Below, piece by piece: positions 45,101 through 60,100 of a DNA stretch of 64,000 bases (position 1 is the first letter of the stretch; every line of letters begins with the position of its first letter). Origin of the DNA: Takakia lepidozioides (Eukaryota > Streptophyta > Takakiopsida > Takakiales > Takakiaceae); contig CM060731.1 in NCBI GenBank assembly GCA_030704615.1, positions 65,700,756 to 65,764,755 on the forward strand, written 5' to 3'. Made by a program: the position numbers and the translations under genes. The notes below the pieces were generated by a model, which did not search any database, had not been told where the DNA came from, and worked only from the letters and a program-made list of their open reading frames with translations.

Positions 45101-48100
45101 GTGAGCTCTTGCTTGTGCTTGAAGGTCCACCTAGGAGACATTGGAATTATGACTACTGTTAGTCTTGAGCATAATAGTGTCAAGTGATAACTTCCCCTTG
45201 TAGTGCATTAATTACTTTGTGCGTTAAGGGCAACCAAGAACGATCACTGTAAGTCCTTCAAACTGCACTAATTATGTTGCAAATACTAGGGCAACTCAGT
45301 ATTAGAGCTAGTCCACCTGTAGTAACGCACTTCCACAGTTTACTGCATTAATTTTGCCAATACTAGGGCAACCCAGTTACTTGCTCTCTTCATGGCTATT
45401 CGACCATGAAATGGAGCCTGTTTGCTCTTCTCAGCCTACGACTTCCCCTTGCACTACACTAATAACCAAGGACCAGGTCACGTCCCCCTCACAAATAATT
45501 ATGGAAACAAAATACTAGGTTACTTCGCCTTTGCACTGCACTAGTTAATTGTGAATATTAGGGTGACCTAGTTCTCCAGTAGTAGAGCATACTGGTTTGC
45601 CCTAGTATTGGCAAATTAATTAATGCAGTGCAAAGGGGAAGTACTACTGGCAGAATACTTCTAGTACTTGGTCGCCCTAGTATTTGCAAAATAACTTGTG
45701 CAAGTGTCCTTGAACTTGGTTTGCCTAGAATGTGCAAAACTCATCAGTGCAGTGCGAGGGCAGAGAGACACTACAAAACAGGTCCCGTTTCATGGTCGAA
45801 TAGCCACAAGGATAGGTTTCACCACTACTAGTTTGCCTAGTATTTGAAGATTCATTAGTGCAGTGCAAAGGGGAAGTGCCTCACTACTGGCAAAATAGTC
45901 TCAGTACTGGGTCGCCTTAGTATTCGCAAAATAATCTGTGCACTGAAGGGGAAGTGCCCTACTACAGGGAACGTACTTCGTGCACCTGCTACTTGGTTGC
46001 CCACGTAATTAGTGAGGGGAAGTCATTGGCAGAGAGAGAACAGCAAAAAAGATTCGCCATCGAATTGCCGCATGGACAGGCAAGTGGTTGCACTTACTGG
46101 GTCGCCCTAGTATTTGCAAAATGATTAGTGCAGTGCAAAGGGATAGTGCCCTACTGCTGGCAGATTACTTACTGCAGTGCGAAGGGTGACCTAGTACTTG
46201 GTTTCTCTAGTAGCGCAAGGTGATAGCTCAGTGTGAGGGGAAGTCATAGGAGAACAGTGAAAAAGATTCCATTTCAAGGTCAAATAGCCTCATGGAGAGG
46301 CAAAGAACTGGATTACACTATTATTGGGTTGCCCTTATATTCGCATTGTAATCAGTGTGGTGCAACCCATTTATTTGCCTGTCCTTGTGGCTACTCAACC
46401 ACATAAGTGGAATCTTTTCAGTTGTTCTCCTCTGCCTAATTTCCGTACAACTGTCAACCTGATCAACTTCCACATGTTACTTGCTTGTGGTACTTGGCAG
46501 CGCATGGCAACAACTAGCTACCTCAGTCAACTGGGATTAAGATACCTTCAGCATGCATTCTCGATCACAGCCACATTTGACCATAGATTCCACCATCAAA
46601 CGAGAGCAGTGCCTCAGATGGAAGGAAGGAGGATGTGAATTACAATGCACATAGTCCACCTCATGATGTAGCTCATGTGAACCTTTTGATGACACTTGGA
46701 ACACTGGCTGATGCAATCTAGGAAAAATTCCTTAAGATGCAAATTGAGAGTAATGGGTCTGGGAACATCAATATGAGCGAAGCATTCCATTCACTCATCT
46801 CACAAAGGTCAAGAACCCTTCCAGCAATTGCTGTCTAGGCATCAAATTTCATATGTGCATCAGGCACATTGGATTTGCTGTTGTATGGCAAAGATCTACA
46901 TCCAGATAATGTATGTGCATTAAACAGAGAGGAAAGAGGTCCTTTTCCTGGCCACAAAGTCAATTAGCAAGTCTCTGACAAGTCCACCAATATTTAGCGT
47001 AGACTTTCTGTAGATCATGCAGGTATGTGAGTTGTGAGTTCACAGGTCTCCCTAATCGACCTATATTTGGCATAACTTCTGTAGATGCTAGATGACGCAG
47101 TGTATGTGAGTTCGATTTCAAGCTATCTTGCAGATCCAGGAAACAAGTAACAAGAAGTTGCAAAAAATATAATTCATGTGCTAGACGAGAGCAAAATGCA
47201 GTGATGGGATAGGAAATTTTGTGCGTAAGGTTTTCCTGCGTAGTTTAGGACATATCCTATAGAGTGCATCGTGAAATTGTCTTCAGTGATAGGAGAGGTT
47301 TGAAAAGGGTAAACGTGGCATTTTCGGCTTTTCAAAATTGCCTGAAGTTCTCGTTGTCTTATTGCAGGTGTCTGCCACACCAAACATTGTTTCTGGAATT
47401 TATGGCAACGGACCCCATAGTGCAACTGCGCATTGGGGAAATCAGTTTGTTGTGCCTTCTAAGAAGTTCAGGAAAAACACAGCATGGATCGCAAGCCCTA
47501 AAAGTCAGGCTAAATACCGACAATCTCAAGAGACATCAGGATGGACTGTGGACGACTTGTAAATCATCCACATTACCATTTTGCACTGACTACTCAAAAA
47601 CCCAAAAGCAGAAGTGCAAACCCCAGCTGGTTCATAGCAAAGAGAGCATGACGAAGAAGGGTATCTGGTCTAATCTTTGCAATGGCATCCTTAGCAGCTT
47701 TGTTAGGCTCTAGCCCTTGCCTCCTCTCCACAACATTGAGTTCATGCATAAGAGCTGGAGACCCTAGACAGAGACATTTCCTTCACTACATTGTATGAAG
47801 TTGCAATGTTGGTAGCTGACATCATATTCAGATTAAGACAGTTGAACAAACCTGAGGGTTCCAGTCTGTGTCAAAGATGACAACAGTATCAGCTGCTTGC
47901 AAGTTGATACCAATGCCTCCCGCCCGAATGCTGTCATGCAAACCAGGCAACCCTTTGTCAAGAGACACAGGGAAAGCTTTGTGTGCAAGTTTCCATGCAT
48001 GACCGACACAATACTCCATGGATATAATATGAGGTTTGAAGCACTCAATAAAACGATCTCTCTGAAATGCAACCTGCCTCCAACTGCAGACCATCATATC

Positions 48101-51100
48101 TGTACACCTAAGGTACACGTAATAAGAACCCTGAAACTGGGTCCAAACTAACATATTTACTTCTGGCTGCAAGGCTCTGCGCAGGGTCCAATCTAAAAGT
48201 ATGTTGGCCTCGTATTTCCAGCAAATCAATGGCCTGAAAGATTCTAGAATTGCAGGTCTTTCCAGCAGGAAACGCCGTATAGCCAGTACTATTTTCTATG
48301 TCTCTCAGGTTAGGGGCCTATATATATATTAATAATAAACCTGCTTTGTACTGTGTACTAGAATGTCTACGATAAAACATCTGAACGCAATTTTTTTTAC
48401 TACCAAACACCTATGAACTGAGGGCGCAGAATGACAATCAAAACAGAAATCCAGGCCAGAAGATTAAATCAACCTGAGCAGAAATAAAAAAACATCTGAA
48501 TCAGGTGAATTGAAATTGTCAATGAGGGCACCACGCTCACTTCCACCCGTTGAGCCGTCCAAGCGCAAGTAACGGTAACCTTTCCATTCCAGATAGTCTT
48601 CCATTACATCCAACAGCCTTGTCATTGTTGAGAAGAACAAAACCTACCATATCCCCCACATCAAAGACATAAACTGTCACGCCATTTGATCTCCATGTAC
48701 TCTTGACTTCAGTAGCCTTCCAAGTTATGAGACCAACATATGAAACCGGCTGTTCTGATGGTATGAACCCCCTAGAAAAACTCGCCACAGCCTAACACCC
48801 TGCACAGTAAGGACAAAGCTAGACAGTAGACAACCATACAAAAATGGTAAAACCAGCCTCCTTCCTCACAAGCTAGGACTGGGAAGTCAAAGCCTAAAAA
48901 ATCAGCAGCATGACAGTGTGATGCAGACCTTGACAATCTCCCTCACAGTATACCCTAAGTCCAAACATTGATGTCTTAAAAGTTCTCAGATCAGAATAGA
49001 CTGCATCAGCAAATACCTGACACAATCTGTAAGCAGTAACAACTACCACAAGTCCAAAAAATGTGATTGGCAGTTTGCTCACTGTACCAAGGCTGATTTT
49101 GAGAACCTCTCTTGAGAAACAAGGCAACAACCAACACTCCCATACCCTGCAAGGGTTCTCATAATCTCATGGGAGTAGGAATTAAACTCATGTGACAGTT
49201 CAGTAGTCAGAGGGATAGCCTATACTGTGAAGAACCTCAATTACAAACTCACTCGATGATTTGCAGCCTTCAGTTTGGGTAGAATGCGGTCGAGCATTTC
49301 CAGCTTTCCACAGAGCCGAACAACGAGGGGCAGATAATGAGCTGGCAACACTTTCTCAGTCTGCAACACACAACACAAACCCTGAGGACATGCTATATGC
49401 ACCCTCTGCCTCTCACCTCAATCACAAATTTACAGCAAAAGACTGTCACCACTAGAATGTCACCTCTTCTGAGTGAAGCTGGCTGAGATAAGGATGGTTA
49501 CAAATGTTGCGAAGCTCCATCACAGTATTTTGAATTGATCGACCCTGCCATCACATTGGTTCATGATAAGTCACCCGATATAATACTCATCTCAATGCCT
49601 TTGAGATCCAGCAGAAGATTTCACATGAACTCCAGGCACAGACTTTTCTCAAAAAAGGAACAAATCTCAACAAGTTCAGAGTATGCAACCACCTTTGGAG
49701 GCACTATACCTTTGCATGTCCCAAAGACCCCATCTTCTCTTTGACACGCTTCATAAGCAATTTTTGGTAAGCAGATGCTTCGCACCTCACCAGTCGTTCC
49801 AGCTTCTCTGGAAGCTCATTCTCAACCTTAACATGCCAATCCGACATAAATCCCTCAGCTAAGCGGTTAACTAATCCAGGCTCCTTGCTCATTGCCATTT
49901 TGAAGCAGGAACCTCTCCTAACTGAGATGCACCCAATGTCTGCTTGCAAGATTCCAAGGTCAAACTGATCTCTTACCAAGGAAAAGACAGGGAACCGAGA
50001 CACAAATCCAGGTACCTAGTAAGAAATACACACCACACTTACCCAAAGTTTAGACATGCCACATTTCACACAATAAGCCACATGCCAAATCTGACACAAA
50101 TAACTACACGCACACCTCCTTATTTCAGCAGATCCGTTGTCCTGAAATGCAGATGTTTTACCTTATGCTTTAACCTCCGAAGCATGAATGGTCGCAAAAC
50201 TTGATGGAGGCGGTTGATAATAAGGAGATTCTCCTCTTCTGTCAACAAAGCCTGTAGTACACATCAACCAGAAACTTACTGACTGAAAAACACAAGCCAT
50301 GCACTATTTCAGAGAGCCAAAAATCAGAGACATCATCACCTGGTCATCAGCAGCAGGGTCAGCCACATTCTCGAAAGGCTTGTTAAACCATTGAGCAAAG
50401 TCATCTGAAGAATTGAAGATGCTTGGCAGCAAGAAGTTCAGCAGCGCCCACAGCTCTTCCAGATTGTTCTGAAACACAGACAACAACCAGCGGTGAGTTC
50501 AATACACATGCAATGCCCAGAGGTTAAGTCTTGCCTATTTTCCAAGCAGATCAACAAATTTGTAACCTGCATACACAGTTAGTACCTGGATGGGAGTTCC
50601 TGTGAGTAACAGCCTGTTGTTGCTCTGGTAATGTTTCAGTTCAGCATTGAGCTTGCACGATGCATTCTTTATGCGATGGCCTTCGTCAATGATGATGTAG
50701 TGCCATGCTATCTTGCATAGCTTTGGCCTATCATGCTTATTCATCAGGTATTCATAAGTAGTTACGAGGACGTTGAATTGCTGCTGCACAATCTCTTCCC
50801 TATATTCACAACCAACATGCAATCAGTACTAATGACGAGCACATAGCAATTCTGATACTTGAAAATGTCTTACCATGATTGAATTTGGTTGGCCAGAATC
50901 ACTCAATCTCTTGAACGTTCAAACAAAATCAATGTGGGACCTAGTAAGCTCTGAGCTCACATGTAAGAGGGAACCAGGGTAAAAAGATAGCCACACCCAA
51001 TAGCCACACCAAGAGTAAAACAAGTGGAGGACTTGTCTCTGATCGGAGCCCAAAAAGCCCATACACCCTTCTCTGGTTCCAATACTCCACAAGGCTTTGA

Positions 51101-54100
51101 GTCTCCATCATGGGATCTTTCCAACTTACTTGAAAATACGGCGACGTTCTTCGGGAGAACCAGTGTATGCTACCTTGCAGATGCGCGGAGCCCACCGACT
51201 AATTTCTGCCAACCAATTTGGCAAAACTGATGATGGCACGACAACCAAGAAAGGCCCGCGGTCATTCTTCTTATCGATCAGATGACAAATGAGTGCAATC
51301 ACCTGTCAAAACCGAAAGGTGCCGTGTCACTAAAAAGGAACTTACAATCACATCGCAAGAAATTTCATGTAGAGCAAGACAGTATTTGGTATGAATAGGA
51401 GTCTCAGTGTTTAGAACCTGAACAGTCTTTCCCAATCCCATTTCATCAGCAAGGATTCCATTGAGATGATTGTTGTATAGGGATGCCATCCATCGCAGGC
51501 CACTCATCTGGTACCTGTGAGCCAACAGGATGACAAACAGCTGCATTTGTAAAAGCAGAATGACAGTATTTAGGAATTCCAGCTTGTTGAAGAATGGATT
51601 TTCCATATATAGACCCTCTTTCCACAACTTCTGTTGCGAGCATGAGAAAAGTCATATGGTCTGCAAAGATCCATGGTATAAGAAAGTTCTAGTTTACAAA
51701 GCAACTTACTCACGCAGCGTGCCACCTTCAAGCATGCGTGGCTGTTCATCAAGAATCTCCTTCACACTGCAAGCAGAGAACATCGATCTCAGGCTTAGGT
51801 CTAACTAAGAAAGAAAGCAATACCAATGTAACTAGCTAAACTGTAGCTGAAGAAGCAGGATCCCAAATAAGAAATGCCATGGAGCAGAGCCTTTGGAATG
51901 TTCTGAAAGATCATGAAAGCTCACATTGTAGACAGCATCATCAGTAGAATCACACTACAAGTAAGGTCACCTGTGTGCTAGCAAGTAATACTTCTCGTTG
52001 CTTTCCAGATAATGCTGCACAATCCAGCCAGAATGTACTCCATGTCAAAATTATCACTCCAGTTCTAACAGAGTGGCAGCATGTTCAAGAAGCAAGAGGT
52101 GGACAGAAACGGTAAATTCGATCTCTAGAGTCCTCTAGAGTCCTGCAGTCCTCTTTCTTTGTAGGAGCTTTAGTACTTGTGACAAGGCTTGGGTCTAGAA
52201 AATTTCTGGATCTATCACGGTCCCATAACCATTTAGGCTTCTAGCGCTATTCTTCAATATTTTGCTGAACTTGTTTGGGGGACTGCCAGTATTGGTGGTC
52301 ATACCTGGGCTTGGTCTTTGTTGTCTGCTGCATCATCAAAAACACCATTGGTCTCCCCCACATCACTCTCCAGCATTGCCAGCTCCTTTTGTTGCTGCAG
52401 CTTTACCCCCAACTTTGACAAATAGGCCTCTGTTTCTTTCAAAAGCTTCTGAACTCTATCTGATTTTGTATCCTGTGACATCCGAAACAGCCATCATTGA
52501 GTCAGCTTTCTGACCCACGGTGATGGCATCAGACAGAATGGAAATAAGGTGAGGCCAACTCACTAAAAGATCACACAACAAAAGAAGAAACTACTTACTT
52601 GAACCATGCGAAGATAACCTTCAACATCATTGTTCTTCAGAAGACTGATCTTGTCTCGCTGTAGCTTGTCCACCTTCTCACGATGTGCTCGTTCTTTTCG
52701 TTTATGAAACTCCCTTACATACCGATTAAAACCCCTCCACCGTTCTCTCTTGCCCTTAAACCAATCTTCAAGTCTTTCCCTGTAATACAACCAAAATCCT
52801 TGTCTGAGCACTTACATGGTAGCAAAAGTGTACATGGACCTTGAGTCCACACCTTTTGCCAGATGTGAGTTGCTTCTGACAACCCCTGACATCAGGACAA
52901 GAAAGGGTACCTGGCAGCTCTTATTGAACTCAATTAAGTGTGCAAGGCCAGCCACAAACTCAGCAAGACCAAAGTAGCTCCAACATGGAGAAATTTGTTA
53001 TCAGTAAGATCTATAAATCATATGTACAGCTCCTGCTTCACACTCATAGACCCAGAGACAGGCCAATGCTATGGCTGGTAACAATCAGTTTGATTGAGGT
53101 TGAGTATGTTGATTTCATGATTTAGAAAATTCTGAAAAAGCGAGGTGCTTCAATGGAAGGACTACTATTGGTTCAATGAACAACAGCTCGAGTCGCTCCC
53201 CTCCAGAACTGGACTTTCAGAGACAATTTGCAATATCAGGCACAATGACATAGCTGCCTGCCCCTCCATGAATTAACAGTGGTAACTAAAAAAGAAATGA
53301 CAAGCTCTTCAACTTCCACACTAGCCATGACACTCAAGTACATGACAGAGATACCATACAGCAAACTGCTTAAGCAAACCTACCCATACTGGATCAAGCT
53401 GCTGAAATAGGATACCATAGTGGTCTCTGTCAAATTGATTAGACAACCTAAGAATGAGTTTACTTCAACATCTTGCCAATTGCTGCACCAATCACCAGGA
53501 GTTTCCATTGAAATGCGACGCCATGGCTTGGAAACCGACTCCTTGGTGTGGGACATCACAACTTGGAAGTTAGTTTCCACATACACAGCTGCATCTTGAT
53601 TCCATATTAGCCACTTACTTATGTACTTCAACCTCTCGAAAAAATTCCCTTTGCCTCTCCTTCATGCGCCGCTGCCGTTCTTCTTTTTGCTTCAGCTCCA
53701 GTCTTTCCAACTGCTTCAGTCGCTTTCCTGCTCTGTTCCTCTTCATGGTCCGCAAAATTGCCATATCAGGGATCACAGGCTTGAAAAAGTCCCGCAGAAA
53801 GTCCCTGATCATGACAGTCCATAAGAAGCAAGTGAGATACAAGGCAGAAGACACTAAGAGACCCCTAAGGACAAACGTACAAGAGGACAATGCATCTGCA
53901 TGAACCTCCATAAGATGGGAGCTAGATGAATCTATGACAAAAACAAAGGCCACGGTGATATTTTACTGCCAGTGGACGTCCACAAATTGCCATAACCAGC
54001 AGACGTCCCATAAATACTCAGTCAAAGGAACACCCAGTCAATGATCAAGTTTCCCTCAGCTCCAATTGTGAAGATCTGAGATGAAGAAGCACCTGCGCAA

Positions 54101-57100
54101 CGTTCGCTGCAGGTCAACAAGTTGTAGCTTCTTCAACTCAATCACACTCTTCGTTTTTGTTGCGATGTCCTCTGAGGAGTTCACTGCACCCTGTCACCAC
54201 ACAAGCGACTGATGCCTAAATCAGCCTGAAACAAAAAAGATATCCCTGATATGGACTGCATACTGAGATGAGGAAAAGGTGAAGTAACAGGGCTACAACT
54301 CAAACCAAAAGTCTCATTGAAACAAGTATGCAAGAGCAAACAGAGGTGGCACATTAAGGCACAAGCACATGCATTTTATAATAGTGTCTCTACCTATGGC
54401 AACTGTCATCTGACACCACACATGCTTTAGATCCCCTCTAAGATAACAAGCTGACATTAGACCAACTCAAATAGATCCCTTTGTATTGTTGCAAGATATT
54501 TTGCACAAAAACGAATTCTTACCGTCAGATCACAACGTCGTATGACTATTTCTTCCTGAGTGTGTTTATGCTTTTGTGCCCAGTGTTGATCTGCAAGAGC
54601 CTTGCGTTTGCGCTCATCCACAGTCCACTTCTCAAAGATGGTGTACTGGGGTCGGCAGGTATACGCTGCCCTTGCTTCAGGCAGGTTGTCCTCAACCTCA
54701 TCCTCAGTGCATTTTGTGGTCCAGCCACCCGGAGTATCATGGCTGCTAATCAAGGCCCCACTTCTCTCCAAAGGCACATGGGCCTGCATGTTCTGACTTG
54801 TTTGAACCATCCCCGTGTACTGACTATCAAGATCCTTTTGTTGAAATGGAGCTGCTTTCAATGATCCCCCGGTCTGAAAGGGAACTCCAGCGACGTTTCT
54901 CACATGTGGTGGGCGAGTGGCAGTGCTGGGGCCCCCTGAATGCGCAGCATTTGTTCTCAAAGAAGAGTTGAAAGAGTCAGCAGCTTGCAAAAATGCCTCC
55001 ATGCCAACATACTCTCCATTTGGCAGAAGTAGCATATGATTTTTGAACATGGTTGACGTCTTCGGGCCCTCTTTTAAAATGTCAGCCAGTGCACCAACAC
55101 TTCCAACTCGATGACCAACCATACTACTATCCACCTCTGGCTTCTCAACTTGTCCCTGACCTTCATCCACCTTTGTCACCTGTGAGGATGGTGCAGCTGG
55201 TACGCTTTCATTAAAACGTTGCAAGTCTTGGCCTGTTGACCATTTTGCCATCTTAACGGCTGCACCCTCTGCTTCACAGGCCGCTCTACCTTGGTAGCCC
55301 CTGTCCTTCTGTGAGACTACAGTGTGATGGCTAGATGGCACTTCAGCATGACTTACACTGACCGAAGCTTCCACCTTCCTAAGCTCTGCTGTTGCTGCTG
55401 CAGGCCCTGAAGTGACAGTATTCCTGGAGTCTTCTTCTGCACTAGCTGCCATTGCTGCCTGCTTGTTTTTGTCAGAATCAAGCAGCGAATTGGCTTCAGC
55501 ATTCATACGCTCCACGTCCCTTTGTCTCTTTCTATCAGCTATAACCTGCTTCCTCTCTTCAGCTGATAAATTAGGATCAATGCGGGGGTACCTTTTCCTC
55601 AAAGGGGTAGTCTTTTTCCCAATTTCAGGTTCGGTGGAAGCAGGATGGACAACAGCTGGCACCTGATGCTGAGTCTTTGATGGTGCAGGACCAGCCTGAT
55701 TTCTAGGAACTTTGACTGAGACACTTTTTTCAGGTTCATTCACTTCTGAGCACTTGGCCTTTTCCTTCTCCAAGACAGTCCCTCCCAAGTCTTCAGCCTG
55801 CATGGCTTTAGCTTTACCAGTTTCCTCCAAGAGTGTTTGTCCAGAATCCTTTGCCTCCTCTGAATCCCTTGATTTTCCAGTACTCTCGGAGACACCATCT
55901 CCCAAACCTGGAGCAAGAGGATTCCGACCAACTGGATTTCGAGCGATGGGATTCGGAGCAATGGGTTTCTGAACAATGGGATTCTGAGCAATGGGTTTCT
56001 GAACAATGGGATTCTGAGCAATGGGTTTCTGAACAATGGGATTCTGAGCAATGGGTTTCTGAGCAATGGGATTCTGAGCAATGGGATGCTGAGCAATGGG
56101 ATGCTGAGCAATGAAATGCTGAGCAATGGGATTCGGAGCAATGGGATTCCGAGCAATGAGATTCTGAGCAATGGGATTCAAAACCATGGAATTTGGAGCC
56201 ATGGGATTTGGGCCAATTTGATTCTGAGCATTGGGATACTGGGCAATGGGCTTCTGAGCGATGGAATTCTGTGTTGCTCTCGACACTGTCAGATCCCCAC
56301 ATTCTTTTGCCTTCTCAGTCCCAACCAAGGCACATCCTCCAGCCACTTTGGCTTCCACAATCTTGTCAAGGGCACAGTCAACCTTGCTTGAAATATGTGA
56401 AGAAGCAGCCTGCTGCTCTGCTGAAGGTTCAGCAGTTGCATCCTCTTCTGTTTCACCCATTCTCTTTCGTTTCTTTCCTGCAATGCCTGATGTAATTGAT
56501 ATGCACCGCAAGTGAGAAATGGAAAACATTGAGACACGAGTCCCAAGCCAAAAATGCTCTGGATTGATATCCTATCAACTTATTCTAATGCTAGACCACC
56601 TAAGGTATTCACAGCAAGAAAAGGAGACACTCCAGCACTCCCAAATAACTGCAAACTGCTCTACTAGCAAATATTGATGCAAATTACCTGCTTTTCTTTT
56701 TGCATTGTGCAACGCCATAGCCAGCTGTGTCTTTTTGGGAGGCTTTGAATCCCTGCAAGAGATTAAAACAAGTTCCTGTCCAATGTTCAGACACTTTCCA
56801 TGTCTGTCAGCAAAAGCCGGAGAAGCTATCACAAAACCAGACCAGTCTGACAGGTGTCTTTCCTTCTACTTCTTGGATAGAAGCGCACAATTAGCCAGTG
56901 TGGCACAGGTATGCTAGTGCAATTGGCAAATTTGGATGAAAGAGGAGAAAGTGCACCTCATTGATAGATACACCAAACACTGTGCCCTCAACTGCTTCAA
57001 TTGATAATCTGAAAAATGACGCTTATCTTGCAACATCGCTGGCTTGACGTTGCTGTCCGGCAGCATTTCTTCCGTTCCTTCAGCATTGCTTTTCACCCCT

Positions 57101-60100
57101 GAAGTATCAACCAGTGTATCTTCCAACGAGTTCTTCAGTATAGACCTGAAATCACTTTTGGAGGTTTTAGTTCCTTTTATACCCTTCCCATTTGCAACTT
57201 TAGGAAATGAGGTTACATCCACAGAACCAGCAGCAGTAGACTTTCCGGCCTTTTCACTTGGTGACTGGGAGCGATGTTCAGCTGGTGTCTTGGATGTTTT
57301 CTGTTCAAGCACAAACAGATTCCAATCCCAACAGAGTATCAGCACCCTGCTACGTCAGATGCATCCCTCCTTAAGATACCCAGTACCGTTCACCTATCAG
57401 ATATATGCACGTCGACAACAACATAGAATAGATCTGCCAGAATTTATAGAACTGTTCATGTTAAGTATTCCAGCAGCATATACCTGTGAAGTAAAATTTA
57501 TGGACTGCTTCATCTCATCGAGCTTGCAAGAGGATGGCGAGATTATCACTTTCTTCTCGACTGCTGCTACAGATCCAAGTCTTCGGTCGAAAGCAGATTT
57601 GCGATAAATCTCTTTCTGCTGCATGTATGACTGGCCATAAGATGGGAAAGGCAACGTCTCTGAAACATTTGGGCTGGAACCAGGGCCGCCCTGACATGAC
57701 GAGGATGAAGGCTGGGAAGGCTGCGAAGGCTGAGCTTCAGCACCACCTGATGGGTTTACGGCACAGATCTCTTCACATGATTGCTGCTGCTGCCCACCTG
57801 AGACAGTACCTTTTGGAAGCGAATGAGGAGTGGCTTGCTTCTCACCTAGCCCAGCGCGCTTACTACTTTGCTTGGCAGGAGACTGAGGACTTAGACCTCC
57901 AGACTGCAGCTGTGTGATTCGTGTAGCTGAATATGAGCTAAAGGCTCCTCGACTCCCTTTATTTATATCAAAGAAGGCAGCTTGTGAATCTGGACCTGCA
58001 CTCTTGACTTCAGGAGATCTCTGACTGTCTTGTAAAGACCCTGCTGCAATAGCATCCCTACTACAGGTAAGTTGGTTTGGAGAAGCTCCTCCACCATCTA
58101 TTTCATTCACTGGACCAGTTCCCCCATCAGTACGAAGCTCAGAAACACGTGCAGGATCAGGCACTGGTACTGTCTGACTTTCTGAAATCTCTGCTGTGCC
58201 AGCCTCTCCTGCAGTTTTCATGGTTGACGACATACCCAATCCAATTTCAGTCAGCGAGGACCCAGTGCCTGAGGCTGCAGTTGGTGCTTCTTCCTTGCTG
58301 TTAATTAATGACATGCCTTCCCTTTTATCCCCTCCTTCAACTGTCCAACCAGAGCTTTTCTCTGATGCATCAGTATGTTGCTGTCGATCACTGATACGAG
58401 ACAGAGTTCCGCCAGTGACCAGGTCATTTCCAAATTTACTAGTCCCACTCACAGTAAGTGGCAATGAAGATTCAGCAGGCTGAGCTCTTTCCAACCTCAG
58501 ATCAGCATTAACTGCCCCATGAGAACCCGGTCTTTTCATTTCCGCTGTATGGAAGGCCCGGGGGGACTGAGCTTGGGGGCGAATCACTGCAGTTGGGGCT
58601 GGGGTTGCACTCTGAGAAGGGTTCAAAACTGGAGCATTGTGTGCGTTTCCTGCAATTTTCTTAGCTGGACGCATGTTTAGAGCAGAGGATATCTCTACAT
58701 CCAATGATTCACCATTGACTTTCTTCCCGCGCAGTCTTGGTGGTTTTCCTTGCTGTGACCCTACTTCCCCTGGCAGCTTTCTCTTGTTGCCTTTGGAAGC
58801 AGAGTTCTCCAATTTCTGCGTGCTCGGCTTCGAAACCAAGTCCAGCTGGGCCCTTGCCATTGGCCGCACCCCTGTATGTTCTACTGGTTCCTTTATGCTC
58901 TCCTGGCTCACACTAACCTTGTCTGAAGCATTATGTCCTTGGCGGCTACTCTTGAGGGAAGCCTGCTCATTACTTGTTGAAGCATCACTGGCTGGAGCTC
59001 TTGCCTCTGTCAGTAGTGAAGCTTCAGTGACAGGCTCCTGAACACAACTGGACAGCAAGGCATAATCAGCAGAAGTTTTGCTTTGCAAAGAGGATGCAGC
59101 TTGCTCTGATGCTTGCTCTGCTCCCCTCTGATCTTCTGAAGGGTCACCATGTTTAGCTCCACTGCTAAGACCTACGGAAACCGAGGCATCCTCAGGAGGC
59201 GTTTCATTTCTCGCAGAGGACAAAGCTTGCCCTGATGCTTGCCCTGACGTTCCCCTCTTATCTTCTGAGGGGCCATCATTTCTAGGTCCGATGCCAAGTC
59301 CAACAGGAAGCGAGGCATGCTCATGATGCACTTTCTTTATTGCAGAGGATGCAGCTTGCCCTGGCGGTTGCCCTGAGAGTCCCCTCTTATCTTGGGAGGG
59401 GCCACCAGTTTTAGCTCCGCTGCCAAGACCAATAGGAGGTGTGGCACGCTCACCATGCATTTTGCTTTGCAAGGTGGACCTAGCTTGCCCTGATGCTTGC
59501 CCTGATGGTCCTCTCCTATCTTCAGAGGGGCCACCCGATTTAGCTCCGCTGCCAAGGCCACTACTAAGTGAGGCATGCTCAGCAGGCAATTTGCTTTGCC
59601 AAGAGGATGGAGCTTGCCCTGATGCTTGCCCTGATATCCCTCTCTTATCTTCAGAGGGGCCACCATTTATAGCTCCACTGCCAAGACTGACGGAAAGCGA
59701 GGTTCGCTCAGTGGCTGTTTTGCTTTGTGAAAAAGACATAGCTGCTGGGCCACCATTTTTAGCTCCAGTACCAAGACCCATGGAAAGTGGGGCTTGCTCA
59801 TCAGAAGTTTTGATTTGTGAAGAGAATACAGCTTGCCCTGATGTTCCCCTCTTATCTCCGGAGTGGCAACCATCATTACCTCCACTTCCAGGACCAACAG
59901 AAAGTGAGGCATGCTCAGCAGGCGTTTTGCTTTGTGAAGAGGACAAAGCTTGCCCTGATACTTGCTCTGATCCCCTCTTAACTTGTGAGGGGCCACCATT
60001 TCTAGCTCCACTGCCAAGACCAATGGGAAACAAGGCAGTAGGCGTTTTGCTGTGCAAAGAGGATGCAGCTTGCCCTGATGTCCCCCTCTTATCTTCGGAG

